Source: an uncultured Alphaproteobacteria bacterium (GTDB taxonomy: Bacteria > Pseudomonadota > Alphaproteobacteria > RF32 > CAG-239). From it: DNA of 64,000 bases. The notes beneath the pieces are model-generated. The model was not told where the DNA came from, made no database searches, and saw only the letters and a list, made by a program, of their open reading frames with translations. The stretch spans positions 186,001 through 250,000 of the forward strand of contig CAKQLF010000001.1 of NCBI GenBank assembly GCA_934254585.1, read 5' to 3'. The first letter of the stretch is position 1, and every line of letters begins with the position of its first letter. Shown here in pieces: positions 34,339 to 43,212 of this stretch. A program made the position numbers and the translations under genes.

Positions 34339-34979
34339 TGCAAAAGACAGTAATTGAAATATTTGATTTTATGCGCGCAATGGAAAACGTTTGTCTGGTC
34401 AAACGCGATACGTTGATGTCAGATGGTTCTGCTGAAAACGATGCGGCGCATATCTTTAAATTAGCCTTTTTGATAATGTTGATTTATCCTTTTTTGCAAA
34501 AAAAATACAATTATACCAGATTGTTGGAGTTGGCATTGGTTCACGATATTGCCGAAGGCGTTACCGGAGATTGCCCGCGTTCTGCTCAGGTCGCGAATCC
34601 GCAAATTAAGCAGGAAAAAGATAAAAACGAACAAAAGGCTATGTTGCTGTATCAAAAAATGTTGCCGCCGCCGTTGAATGAAAGAATTTATGCCTTATTT
34701 TGTGAATATGAAGCTCGAGAAACTCCCGAGGCTAAGTTGGTTTCGGTGTTAGATAAAATGGAAGCTAATTTGCAAGCGAATCGTTTTGGTAACGGAGATA
34801 TACGATATTGGCAGGATTGTGAAAACGGGGAAGAATATTATCGAATTGCCACAGCTAAAAAAGCCTTGGTAGCAGAACTTGATGAAGATATTCTGACGGC
34901 AATGGAACAAAATATAATAGCTTTAACCTTGGAGAATATGGCACGGTGCAAGATAAAAGTTTGTCTACAAAAGGATTGA
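34338..34979 (+). CDS. HD domain hydrolase, YfbR-like
   Basis: A 213-residue HD-superfamily protein. Metal ligands are visible in ENDAAHIFKLAFL (His), ALVHDIAEGVTGDCP (the HD pair) and the later LVSVLDKMEAN (Asp). YfbR-like enzymes are 5'-nucleotidases for deoxyribonucleoside monophosphates; others in this group act on different phosphates, so the substrate is not certain. It is coupled to serS upstream and overlaps the HAD gene downstream. Confidence 0.85.
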   Translation: MQKTVIEIFDFMRAMENVCLVKRDTLMSDGSAENDAAHIFKLAFLIMLIYPFLQKKYNYTRLLELALVHDIAEGVTGDCPRSAQVANPQIKQEKDKNEQKAMLLYQKMLPPPLNERIYALFCEYEARETPEAKLVSVLDKMEANLQANRFGNGDIRYWQDCENGEEYYRIATAKKALVAELDEDILTAMEQNIIALTLENMARCKIKVCLQKD

Positions 34980-35620
34980 AAATTGCTGCATTTGATTGGG
35001 ATAATACTTTAGCCGGCAGTCGCGAAGCCTTAGTTTATTCCATTAATCAGGTGTTGCCTCAATATGGCCTTCCTGACTGGGAAGTGGTGAAAAATAAACG
35101 TGACCGCAGTTTGTCATTTAAGGATAACTTTCCGCTTATTTTTGGAAATGATGCCGAAGAAGCCTATGCTAAATATAGTTCGATATATAAAAAAAATGTG
35201 CGCCGGCTGATAAAATTACCTAAAGGAACTTTAGATGTTTTGCAGTTTTTAAAACGTAAAAAAGTTAAAATAGTGATTGTTTCCAATAAAGATCGCGAAC
35301 TTTTTGAGTTTGAATCGCCTTTTTTATATAATGAAAAAATTTTCACCCGCATCGTTTGCGGACACGAAGCCCAAAGAGATAAACCGTATCCCGAGCAGTT
35401 GGAATTTGCCACTTTGGGGTTGGTTGATGAGATAACCCCGCAAAAAGTTTGGATGATAGGCGATAGCCCGATGGATAGTAAATGCGCGTTGGCGGCAGGG
35501 GCAAAAGCTATTAGAATCGGCCGACCTATATGGGGTACGGCTGATGATGAGGAAAGTGCAGACATTATATATGTAGATGATTTTCAGCAGCTTTATAATC
35601 TTCTTTTGGAGCAAAATTGA
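34946..35620 (+). CDS. HAD family hydrolase
   Basis: A 224-residue HAD phosphatase with the Gph/PGP-like plan. Motif I is AAFDWDNTL, with Asp nucleophile and second Asp; motif II is VIVSNKDRE; motif III/IV is WMIGDSPMDSKCALAAGAKAIRIG. The start given is a GTG at 34946, 34 bases inside the HD gene with GGAG further upstream; a TTG at 34976 is possible and would leave the first motif near the very N-terminus. Substrate unknown, phosphoglycolate or a nucleotide being usual choices. Confidence 0.85.
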   Translation: MQDKSLSTKGLKIAAFDWDNTLAGSREALVYSINQVLPQYGLPDWEVVKNKRDRSLSFKDNFPLIFGNDAEEAYAKYSSIYKKNVRRLIKLPKGTLDVLQFLKRKKVKIVIVSNKDRELFEFESPFLYNEKIFTRIVCGHEAQRDKPYPEQLEFATLGLVDEITPQKVWMIGDSPMDSKCALAAGAKAIRIGRPIWGTADDEESADIIYVDDFQQLYNLLLEQN

Positions 35621-36912
35621 TGCACCGCCGCACCAAAATTCTTATTAAAATTTGGGGCAACAGATTGTTGTTGGCGATTGTGGCGGCTTTAATTGTTTGG
35701 GCAAACGTGCGGCGGCTGCACGATAATGTTTATTCCAATTATGAAAAAATTATAGATTTCGGCCGGATTAAAGATGATGATGCTTTAGTCAAACCGGCAA
35801 TTGCTGCTATTTTTTATGCCGGAAAAAAGCAAACTAACAGCTCTCTTTCCACCTACTTTAATCATTCTGATAATTATAAAAAACAAAATGTTAAGCTGAT
35901 TGTTGTGCCGCGGAAAGTGACTTCATACAGTGATGAAGTCATAAAGAAATTATACGAAGAAATAAAAAATAATAACCGGTTGCAAAAAGTTTTGTTGGTT
36001 TATGATAAAGATAAGAAAAATGATGTGCGGGCGCATAAGAAAATGCTGCAACAGGTAATAGATGTTGCAGAAATAGAAGAAATTGCACTGCAGGAAAAGA
36101 ATTTTAAGAGCGAACAGAAAATTGACGAGTTCTTAACCGAAGCTGAAAGTATGGTTGTTTTTTTGGCTGATTTGGATAAAGGTTTAGTAGATGAAGAAAG
36201 TGATTTTTTAACTGCTGAGGCTGTCTATTTTGCCCAAAAACATTTTTATCAAATGAATGTCTTTGATATTATTGATACTAAATTAGCAAAGTCATTGGAT
36301 AAAGATTATGAAACGCTGTATCCGCTACAAACAATAAAAAATGAACCGCTTTTGGATAAACAGAAACGTAATTTAGAGCGGTTCAAGCAACACTATTGGC
36401 ATTTGCTGAGCAATTATCTTGAACTAAACCTTTTTCAGTTGACAAATGGTTTAGGCGATGTGTTTCCGCCGAAAACAGAAGAAAATTACCGCCTTTATGA
36501 TAGGGGGCGTCTGGTGCTGAAGGCTTATGATGAAGATTATGTGGAAATTTTTGAAAAAGCCGAAATGCAAGAAAATCGCGGTGTTGCTCTTTTGTTGCTT
36601 GACGCCGTTAAAAAACTGGTTGAGGCCGGAAAAGCAAGTCAAGCGAGATATTTTAAGCTATATGTGTTGACTGATTTGGAATTTATTAAACAAAATTCGG
36701 ATACAATGCTGATGAGTTATTTAGAACAAGATGATGGAATATTTGTAAAATATAAAGATAAATCAGCATTGTTAGTGGCTGACGACAGACCGGATAATCC
36801 TGAGGATTTGTCGTCGGTTGTGCGCCAAAAAGCGCAAATTCCGGCAGATGTTGATGATGAAAACTTGGATTTTTATAGATTTAAGACCGTGGAGATGGAA
36901 TATGGAGATTAA
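35620..36912 (+). CDS. membrane-anchored Memo-AMMECR1-like fusion, degenerate
   Basis: A 430-residue protein. Residues 8-30 are a membrane anchor. Residues 55-260 follow the outline of the Memo fold: AIFYAGKKQTNSSLSTYF (Memo: FYP-type start), KLIVVPRKVTSYSDEVI (PHAGYxYSG expected), KVLLVYDKD (LLGPxH expected) and MVVFLADLDKG (SSDLSHY expected). The conserved His and Asp residues are lost. Residues 295-430 match AMMECR1: RLVLKAYDEDYVEIF, ARYFKLYVLTD, DGIFVKYKDKSALLVADD and VRQKAQIPADV then LDFYRFKTVEM. In other bacteria Memo and AMMECR1 are parts A and B of the AmmeMemoRadiSam group. No radical-SAM partner is nearby. It is coupled to the HAD gene by TGATG. Confidence 0.6.
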   Translation: MHRRTKILIKIWGNRLLLAIVAALIVWANVRRLHDNVYSNYEKIIDFGRIKDDDALVKPAIAAIFYAGKKQTNSSLSTYFNHSDNYKKQNVKLIVVPRKVTSYSDEVIKKLYEEIKNNNRLQKVLLVYDKDKKNDVRAHKKMLQQVIDVAEIEEIALQEKNFKSEQKIDEFLTEAESMVVFLADLDKGLVDEESDFLTAEAVYFAQKHFYQMNVFDIIDTKLAKSLDKDYETLYPLQTIKNEPLLDKQKRNLERFKQHYWHLLSNYLELNLFQLTNGLGDVFPPKTEENYRLYDRGRLVLKAYDEDYVEIFEKAEMQENRGVALLLLDAVKKLVEAGKASQARYFKLYVLTDLEFIKQNSDTMLMSYLEQDDGIFVKYKDKSALLVADDRPDNPEDLSSVVRQKAQIPADVDDENLDFYRFKTVEMEYGD

Positions 36913-38617
36913 TGGATTCAAATTAAAATATTCAAAAGAAGAACTAGCTGAAAAAATGTCGAAAGAAACAAGACAAATTGAGCTTATAGATAAGGAAAAT
37001 CCGGCTTATAAATCTTTGGCCGAAGGTGACAAAAAAGCATTGGATTATTTAGCAAAGGCCGCGCGTATTATGAATGATGTGGCTTTGGAAATGGATAATT
37101 CGCTAAATCTTACGCAAAAACAGGCTTTGGAAAAAGCCGCCGCACAAAGTGAATATGCCGCATTGGCGTTGAAATTGTTTAATTCTTTAAACGGAGTTGC
37201 CGGATATAATGGCGTGGATAAGGAGCCGGTGGAAATATTTGAGGGAATCCATTTGCAAAAAGGCTGTAATTTTTATCCGGCTGATTTGACGGCTGCAGAA
37301 TTGGCGGAAATGGTTGAAAAAATGCTAAACGCCGGACAGATAGATGAAGTGAAAAAAATTTTGAGTGCGCGGACAGTGGTTCGCCGCAACGGAGATTTTT
37401 TAAAAGCCATTGACTACACGGAATATTTTGCCGATGAATTTTCGGAAATAGCCAATGAACTGGAATGTGCGGCACATTTTGCCACCGATGAACTGTTTAA
37501 GGATTTTTTAGGTTGGCAGGCTCAAGCTTTGCTGCAAAATAATGAGGATATGGATATCTTGGCCGATAAACACTGGGCAAAAATGCAAGATACTCCTCTG
37601 GAATTTACAATCAGTCGCGAAAACTATGAAGATAAATTAACCCCGACTTTGTTTGATAATCTGGAATTGGTGGCTCGTTTGGCTAAATTTAATATTGCTC
37701 CCGTTCCCAAAGATATTCTGGGAATAAGAGTTGGTATTGTTAATAAAAAAGGTTCGGATTTATTGCTGACATTTAAAGATGAAATGGTTAAATTAGCGGG
37801 TTTAATGCCTCAGTCTGACAAATATAAACAAAATGTCGGTGCAGATAAAGCTCTTAAACAAACAATGGTTGATGTTGATTTAACAATGTTGAGCGGTGAT
37901 TATGCAATGTGCCGCGGGGGAATTACGTTGGCGCAAAATTTGCCTAATAATGACAAACCATCTTTAACGCACGGCGGAGGGCGACGAAATGTTTATCATC
38001 GGCAGGTACGACAAAGCGGTGATAGCAAAAAGACCGAGAAAATTTTGGAAGGTTTAGTCGGCGCGGAACTGCATCAATACTACGATGAGGAAGCCGACCA
38101 TCTGTTTACAATCGGTCACGAAAACGGCCATTCATTGGGACCTGACAGTTCGTATCAGACCGCGTTGGGCGTGTATCAGCACATTATTGAAGAGCATAAG
38201 GCTAATTTGATTTCAGCGGCAATGATGCCTGAATATGTAAAAGCGGGTATTATATCAGCAGAAGATTTGAAAAAGATATATGCTACTTGGGTGATAAAAC
38301 GTCATTTAATGCAGGCTTTTCCGGCAAGCGGCGAAGCACATAGAGTTGCCGATTTGTTGGAATATAACTACCTTACGGCTTATCAGGCAATTTATTTTGA
38401 TGAAGATAAAAAGTTGCATATCAACTTTGAAAAAATGCCGAAAGTTTGCCGGATGATGTTGGAGGATATTATAAATGTACAGTTGTCAAAATCGGCGGAA
38501 TGTGCTAAAGCTTATGTTGAAAAATGGAATGCTTGGAGTGAATTGTCTCAATATATTGCAGATTTTAAGCTGAATTTAGGAGTTAAGCCGTATATTGAAC
38601 TTGTTACTCACTTTTAG
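36902..38617 (+). CDS. M49-like zinc peptidase (dipeptidyl-peptidase III family)
   Basis: A 571-residue soluble protein. The zinc motif is HENGH (His406, Glu407, His410) and the glutamate ligand motif is EEHKAN (Glu430, Glu431). This is the spacing of the M49 family, where the short bacterial form has HExxGH or HExxH and EExxAN. The upstream core contains LTHGGGRRNVYHR and the remainder is mostly helical. Members cleave dipeptides from short peptides, or have lost that activity. The start is the ATG at 36902, which overlaps the Memo/AMMECR1-like gene by 11 bases, with GGAG nine bases before it. Confidence 0.78.
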   Translation: MEINGFKLKYSKEELAEKMSKETRQIELIDKENPAYKSLAEGDKKALDYLAKAARIMNDVALEMDNSLNLTQKQALEKAAAQSEYAALALKLFNSLNGVAGYNGVDKEPVEIFEGIHLQKGCNFYPADLTAAELAEMVEKMLNAGQIDEVKKILSARTVVRRNGDFLKAIDYTEYFADEFSEIANELECAAHFATDELFKDFLGWQAQALLQNNEDMDILADKHWAKMQDTPLEFTISRENYEDKLTPTLFDNLELVARLAKFNIAPVPKDILGIRVGIVNKKGSDLLLTFKDEMVKLAGLMPQSDKYKQNVGADKALKQTMVDVDLTMLSGDYAMCRGGITLAQNLPNNDKPSLTHGGGRRNVYHRQVRQSGDSKKTEKILEGLVGAELHQYYDEEADHLFTIGHENGHSLGPDSSYQTALGVYQHIIEEHKANLISAAMMPEYVKAGIISAEDLKKIYATWVIKRHLMQAFPASGEAHRVADLLEYNYLTAYQAIYFDEDKKLHINFEKMPKVCRMMLEDIINVQLSKSAECAKAYVEKWNAWSELSQYIADFKLNLGVKPYIELVTHF

Positions 38618-38631
38618 AGGATAAAAGATTA

Positions 38632-39027
38632 ATGTGGAATATGTTAAAAAAATTAGGAGCCGGTGAATATTCGCTAAAGATTACATTCTGGTTGTTTGGT
38701 TTATTGGGAATGTTGTTTTTTACAATTGCGACACATATTACCCATAGCAGTGTTTTGCGGGTTATTTGCGGATATGGCAGAGCCTGTGTGAAAAGCGTTG
38801 TTTTGTATATTTTAGGTAATTTCCCGATTCTGATGACGAGTTCCGGACGCATTCCGTCTTTGGTGCCACATTTGTTGGTCGGTGCCTGCTTTGTCTGCTA
38901 TTTTATTATTTTAATAAGAGGACTGTGGAAGGCCGCTACATTGTATGAAGGTAATAAGTTTTGGCCATTTATTGCAAAATTGATTATCGTTTGTCTTGGA
39001 ATATTAAGCTTTAAATCTATTATTTAG
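38632..39027 (+). CDS. unknown membrane protein, 131 aa
   Basis: A 131-residue protein with three hydrophobic helices (about residues 17-37, 53-70 and 80-128 including two parts), and a short basic N-terminus. It has no recognised motif. It begins 14 bases after the peptidase stop and ends ten bases before the small lipoprotein start, so it belongs to the same operon. TAGAGG-type sequence precedes the ATG. The function is unknown. Confidence 0.65.
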   Translation: MWNMLKKLGAGEYSLKITFWLFGLLGMLFFTIATHITHSSVLRVICGYGRACVKSVVLYILGNFPILMTSSGRIPSLVPHLLVGACFVCYFIILIRGLWKAATLYEGNKFWPFIAKLIIVCLGILSFKSII

Positions 39028-39037
39028 GAGAAAAAGA

Positions 39038-39208
39038 TTGAAAAAAATACTTTGTCTATGCTTGATTTTATGCTCAATGTCGGCCTGCAAAGGTTTTGTT
39101 GCCGGTGATATAAGTGAGGAGCGCAAGCATTTATATGAATATAATAACAATCAGGAGTATTGTGATAAGAATCCGGACAGATGTGTTAATAATATTCCTT
39201 GGGGGTAA
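39038..39208 (+). CDS. small lipoprotein, 56 aa
   Basis: A 56-residue ORF starting at TTG 39038 with TAGGAG seven bases upstream. The N-terminus is a lipoprotein signal: KKILCLCLILCSMSAC, with lipobox SMSAC and Cys at residue 17. The mature part contains two more Cys (EYCDKNPDRCV) that could pair. It is the last gene of the plus-strand unit and is followed by a terminator. Not recognised as a family; no function given. Confidence 0.7.
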   Translation: MKKILCLCLILCSMSACKGFVAGDISEERKHLYEYNNNQEYCDKNPDRCVNNIPWG

Positions 39209-39232
39209 AAAGATTATATCTGTATAGCGGTT

Positions 39233-39271
39233 AAAACTAAAACCCAATCGTTAAGATTGGGTTTTAGTTTT
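39233..39271. terminator. strong bidirectional hairpin terminator
   Basis: A 17-base-pair stem (AAAACTAAAACCCAATC and its complement) closes a five-base loop. It separates the plus-strand lipoprotein stop (39208) from the minus-strand 852-residue gene end (39286). A- and T-rich outer ends let it act both ways. Confidence 0.9.
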
Positions 39272-39285
39272 AATTTGCGCCATAA

Positions 39286-41844
39286 TTATCTTTCATTTGA
39301 TAACGGCATTTTGAAACTACGGCTCTTGGAGCTGACTTTTTCGTTGTTTACATCTAAACTACCATCGGTTGCACCTTCAACGATAACAACTTTTTGAGCC
39401 GGAGCTTGCGGGTTGTTTATAACTTCCTCGCTGATATGAACAGGTTTCGGATCCGCTACTTTATTAACAACTTCTTCATTTACGCTGACAGGCTGCGCCG
39501 GAGCAACTTCCGGAACATCTTCCACAATCGGGGTCGGAACAGCGCGAGCACGATGGGCTATTTTACGGGCTGCACGCTTCCACGCATTTTGATAGTCATT
39601 GTCACATTCTACGCGTCCGCCGATATATCTGTTTCCGGTTACGCCAATATCAGCCCCCGGACCCATATAGCGGCCTGATTTATCATCAATGTAGGCAAAT
39701 GCGGTTTGCATATCTTTAACCGGAACTTTAAATTCATCACCGCAGTTTAACATAGCGTTCATCGCACGCATAACCTGTGTTAAATCTTTGTCGCCATACG
39801 TCGGCAAACCATCTTTGCCGAGTTTTGTTACCAAATATCCGCTAGGGCCACTGGTGACACGTTCGGTGTTTTCGACAAGTTTCATATATTTATACAAAAC
39901 CTGTTCTTTAGTCATATCACCGAAATATTCTGGCTTAGCTTTCATTGCGTTATCCAAATTCTGGTACATCTTATCCCAAGCTTCTGCTGACGATACATTT
40001 TCTTTGCCAAAAATGGCCGAATGATTTTCATAGATACCGGTCAGTTTTTGGTGCATTTCATTCCAATGTTTTTCACTGATACCCATTGCGGCATCATAAT
40101 CCGCCGGAGCTGTTATAATATCTGTTGCTCCGTCGCTTTCAACCGCCGCAGCGTTTAAGTCGGCGTTTTGGCTTTCGGCAACAGCAACTGTGGCAGAGTT
40201 TTCTGTCGGCGCAACGGCGGCATCCGAACTTTGCTCGCCTTTGCTGAACCAACTTCTTACTTTGTCAACGACTCCGCCGGTGTGTTCGCTATTGTTTGCG
40301 GCAAGAACGTGATTGAAACTTAACAAATTACCGGCCATTGCCAACGTTGCACCCAGACCTAATCCCCATTTAGCTTGTTTCAATTTAGCGCGGTTTTCGG
40401 CTGAAGGATCTGCTTTGAAATCTTTTTTGACATCTTTGTAGTTCAATAATTGACTGGTTATTGAGCCAACTGAACGAACGGCAGACGATGCAACTTTTGC
40501 AGTTAAATATCCGGCTTTGTCTACAGCCCAACCCGAAGCCGCTCCGACTCCGGCTACTAAACCGGCTCCGGCAATGCCGAAAGCAGTTCCGGTGTAGGCG
40601 CGGTTTTTATATTTTTTGTATTCTTTATTATCACCTTTGATTTGAGCAAAAGCTTTTTTCAGTCCGTTAAAGCCTTCCCATTCTTTAGTTGACGCACCAT
40701 TTTTCTTTGCTTCGCGAATCGCCTTGGTTTTCTTTTCAATCAAAGGCCATACCCAAGAGCCGGCCGCGGTGTAAACGGCATATCCGGCAACAACTGGCAA
40801 AGCCACGCCGGTGGCTGCTGTGGCTGCAACAATACCGGTGGCGGCAGTGTCGGCAATCAAACGCCATTTATTGTTCTTAATTTGCTCAACGGCAGCTTTG
40901 CGGGTTTCATAGGTTTTGCCCCACAAACCTTTCATTTTATTATCAAAATTTTCTTTACGTTTGCTAAACAGAGAAGCCGCACGTTTAAAGCCTTTCTGCA
41001 ACCAACGAGATGCATAAGATGATATCTTTCTTGAAGTTTCAACGGCATTGTGCAAAAAGTAATCAGCTTTTATTTTAGCTTTTCCACCATTTTTAAACAA
41101 GTTATCTAAAGCTTTTTCCGCGTTGTCGGCCTGAGCTTTAACGTATTTGTCATAATCTTTATTTTCCGGATTAACTTGTTTGTCGTTAGGAGTATTTATT
41201 GCACTTCCGGCCACGCCAGAGGCTACGCCGATAGTCCAAAAGTTTTTAATATCGCGGTCTAAGGTTTGGCGTTTTTCTTCATCTTTTTTCAAGAAAAAGC
41301 TAACGTCGCCGGCGCGCAAAATAATTGCTTGCTGTTTTGCACTTTCCAACAGCGAATCCCAATATTTTTGCGCTTCATCTTCACTCAAAGATTTTCCGGA
41401 GTCGTCAACCACGTCAATTTTTTCTTTTACGGCAGCAATTTCATCGGCATTATCTTTATTATCCAAAAACGAATCTGCCATAGTGCCGATTTTTTGCGTG
41501 TTGCGCAAAACGGCGTCTTCATCTGTCATATCCAAATGATTTTCTTTGTCAAAAACGTCTTGTTCGTCAGCAACTTGGTCTTGAATTTTTTTGTCGTCTT
41601 TTAACAATTGAACAGCATCGCTAAACTGTTCATCATAATTTTCTTCAGCCAAAGCAGCTTGCAAATAAGCTTTGGCGCGGGCTTTTTTTACCTCGTTAAG
41701 GTCTTTGCTGTCAAATGCGGACAATGCGCTGTTTTGAGGGTCTTTAGTTTTTAGAAAATTCACAGCTTCATCAAACTCATTTCCAAATTCATAAGTTTCT
41801 TGAATAATGCGAACTGCTTCATCAACCGTCATTTCTTTTGCCAT
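39286..41844 (-). CDS. unknown large protein, 852 aa
   Basis: I do not recognise this protein. It starts at ATG 41844 with GAGGAG nine bases upstream; an ATG at 41865 is also open. The first 200 residues are acidic and helical. A Lys-rich middle is followed by Ala/Gly-rich hydrophobic stretches near residues 330-365, 415-445 and 490-515. Then a Ser/Glu/Ala linker leads to a globular helical segment with HWNEMHQKL and PSGYLVTKLGKDGLPTYGD. The C-terminal 90 residues hold two similar Glu/Val/Pro units (VSVNEEVVNKV and VHISEEVINNP). The plan suggests a membrane-inserted or secreted structural or effector protein. It stands alone on its strand with its own promoter. Confidence 0.7.
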   Translation of the reverse strand: MAKEMTVDEAVRIIQETYEFGNEFDEAVNFLKTKDPQNSALSAFDSKDLNEVKKARAKAYLQAALAEENYDEQFSDAVQLLKDDKKIQDQVADEQDVFDKENHLDMTDEDAVLRNTQKIGTMADSFLDNKDNADEIAAVKEKIDVVDDSGKSLSEDEAQKYWDSLLESAKQQAIILRAGDVSFFLKKDEEKRQTLDRDIKNFWTIGVASGVAGSAINTPNDKQVNPENKDYDKYVKAQADNAEKALDNLFKNGGKAKIKADYFLHNAVETSRKISSYASRWLQKGFKRAASLFSKRKENFDNKMKGLWGKTYETRKAAVEQIKNNKWRLIADTAATGIVAATAATGVALPVVAGYAVYTAAGSWVWPLIEKKTKAIREAKKNGASTKEWEGFNGLKKAFAQIKGDNKEYKKYKNRAYTGTAFGIAGAGLVAGVGAASGWAVDKAGYLTAKVASSAVRSVGSITSQLLNYKDVKKDFKADPSAENRAKLKQAKWGLGLGATLAMAGNLLSFNHVLAANNSEHTGGVVDKVRSWFSKGEQSSDAAVAPTENSATVAVAESQNADLNAAAVESDGATDIITAPADYDAAMGISEKHWNEMHQKLTGIYENHSAIFGKENVSSAEAWDKMYQNLDNAMKAKPEYFGDMTKEQVLYKYMKLVENTERVTSGPSGYLVTKLGKDGLPTYGDKDLTQVMRAMNAMLNCGDEFKVPVKDMQTAFAYIDDKSGRYMGPGADIGVTGNRYIGGRVECDNDYQNAWKRAARKIAHRARAVPTPIVEDVPEVAPAQPVSVNEEVVNKVADPKPVHISEEVINNPQAPAQKVVIVEGATDGSLDVNNEKVSSKSRSFKMPLSNER

Positions 41845-41885
41845 TGTTATAAACTCCTCGGACATATTTTTTCAATCTATAAGGA

Positions 41886-41914
41886 ACTATACACTAATTT
41901 GGTCTTAAATGCAA
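41886..41914 (-). promoter_or_regulatory. candidate promoter of the 852-residue gene
   Basis: On the minus strand TTGCAT (41909-41914) and TATAGT (41886-41891) are 17 bases apart, about 40 bases before the chosen start at 41844. The -10 is close to consensus. Confidence 0.5.
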
Positions 41915-42090
41915 TATCTTTTTTGTCGAAAAAGCGGAAAATTTTGAGCATAAACTTTAGAAATAAGGAGATATTTAGCTTGTTTTGACAAATAAGGTTG
42001 CAAATTGTCGAATCTTTCTGCAAAAAGCTCTTGCTTTGTGGGGCAGCATATATTAAAGATAGGGCATAAATGTGTTGAAAGAGGGCAATT

Positions 42091-43173
42091 ATGAAAGTTG
42101 ATATATTTGATTTTGAGTTGGATAAAGATTTGATTGCAAAAAAGCCGGCAGATCCGAGAGATAGTTCCAGATTATTGGATTTGTCCGAAGAAAACGCGCT
42201 TGTCGATCGTCATTTTTATGATTTGCCTGAAATTTTACGTCCTGATGATGTGCTGGTTTTTAATGACACAAAGGTTATTCCCGCTCGATTATATGGTCAA
42301 CGCGGCGAAGCTTTGGTCGAAGTGACGCTCTATCACCCAGATGACGGAATCAGTTGGTGGTCGTTTATAAAAAATGCCAAAAGGCTGCATGTTGGCGATG
42401 TCGTTTACTTCTACACGGCGGATATTTCAGCTCAGCAATCAGATTTTTGCGCCGAAGTTTTACAAAAAGACGATGAAGACGGGGTATTGATACGTTTTAG
42501 ATGTTCGGCTGATGATTTAGGTAAAAAACTGGAAAAGTACGGTTCTATGCCGCTGCCTCCGTATATTAAGCGAGATAAGCCGTTGGCCGGTTTGTGGAAT
42601 CCGTATAATGATAAAGAAGATTATCAGACGGTTTATGCTCAGCATGAAGGAGCCGTGGCCGCTCCGACCGCCGGTTTGCATTTTACCAACAGATTGTTGG
42701 CGGAAATTGACAAGATGGGAGTTAAACGTGTGTTTTTAACTCTACACGTCGGAGCCGGAACATTTTTGCCCGTGAAAACCGAAGATACCGAAAATCATAA
42801 GATGCACGCCGAATACGGAATTATTTCGCCGGAGGTTTGCCAGGTTATCAATCAGGCTAAGCAAAACGGCAGCCGTATTATAGCCGTGGGGACAACTTCA
42901 GTGCGTCTTTTGGAAAGCGCGGCCGATGAATCTGGAGTTTTGCACCCGTTTTGCGGTGAAACAAACATCTTTATTACTCCGGGGTATAAATTTAAGATTA
43001 TTGATATGATTATCACAAATTTCCATTTGCCGAAATCAACGTTGTTTATGCTTATCTGCGCCATTGCCGGTACCGAACGTATGAAAGCGGCCTATAAGCA
43101 CGCAATTGAACAAAAGTATCGGTTCTATTCTTATGGTGACAGCTCTATTTTGAAGTGTGTAAACAAAATTTAA
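42091..43173 (+). CDS. queA: S-adenosylmethionine:tRNA ribosyltransferase-isomerase
   Basis: A 360-residue enzyme that turns preQ1 in tRNA into epoxyqueuosine, using the ribose of SAM. Family landmarks are LIAKKPADPRDSSRLL at the N-terminus, DVLVFNDTKVIPARLYG, the YQTVYAQHEGAVAAPTAGLHFT core, TLHVGAGTFLPV and the C-terminal TNFHLPKSTLFMLICAIAG. Length is normal. It implies that the cell makes queuosine; tgt and queG/queH are not in the window. It lies 39 bases upstream of the GGDEF-like membrane protein. Confidence 0.97.
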   Translation: MKVDIFDFELDKDLIAKKPADPRDSSRLLDLSEENALVDRHFYDLPEILRPDDVLVFNDTKVIPARLYGQRGEALVEVTLYHPDDGISWWSFIKNAKRLHVGDVVYFYTADISAQQSDFCAEVLQKDDEDGVLIRFRCSADDLGKKLEKYGSMPLPPYIKRDKPLAGLWNPYNDKEDYQTVYAQHEGAVAAPTAGLHFTNRLLAEIDKMGVKRVFLTLHVGAGTFLPVKTEDTENHKMHAEYGIISPEVCQVINQAKQNGSRIIAVGTTSVRLLESAADESGVLHPFCGETNIFITPGYKFKIIDMIITNFHLPKSTLFMLICAIAGTERMKAAYKHAIEQKYRFYSYGDSSILKCVNKI

Positions 43174-43212
43174 ACTCTTTTGTTCTAGACTGTTTACAAA
43201 GGAGAAAAAATA

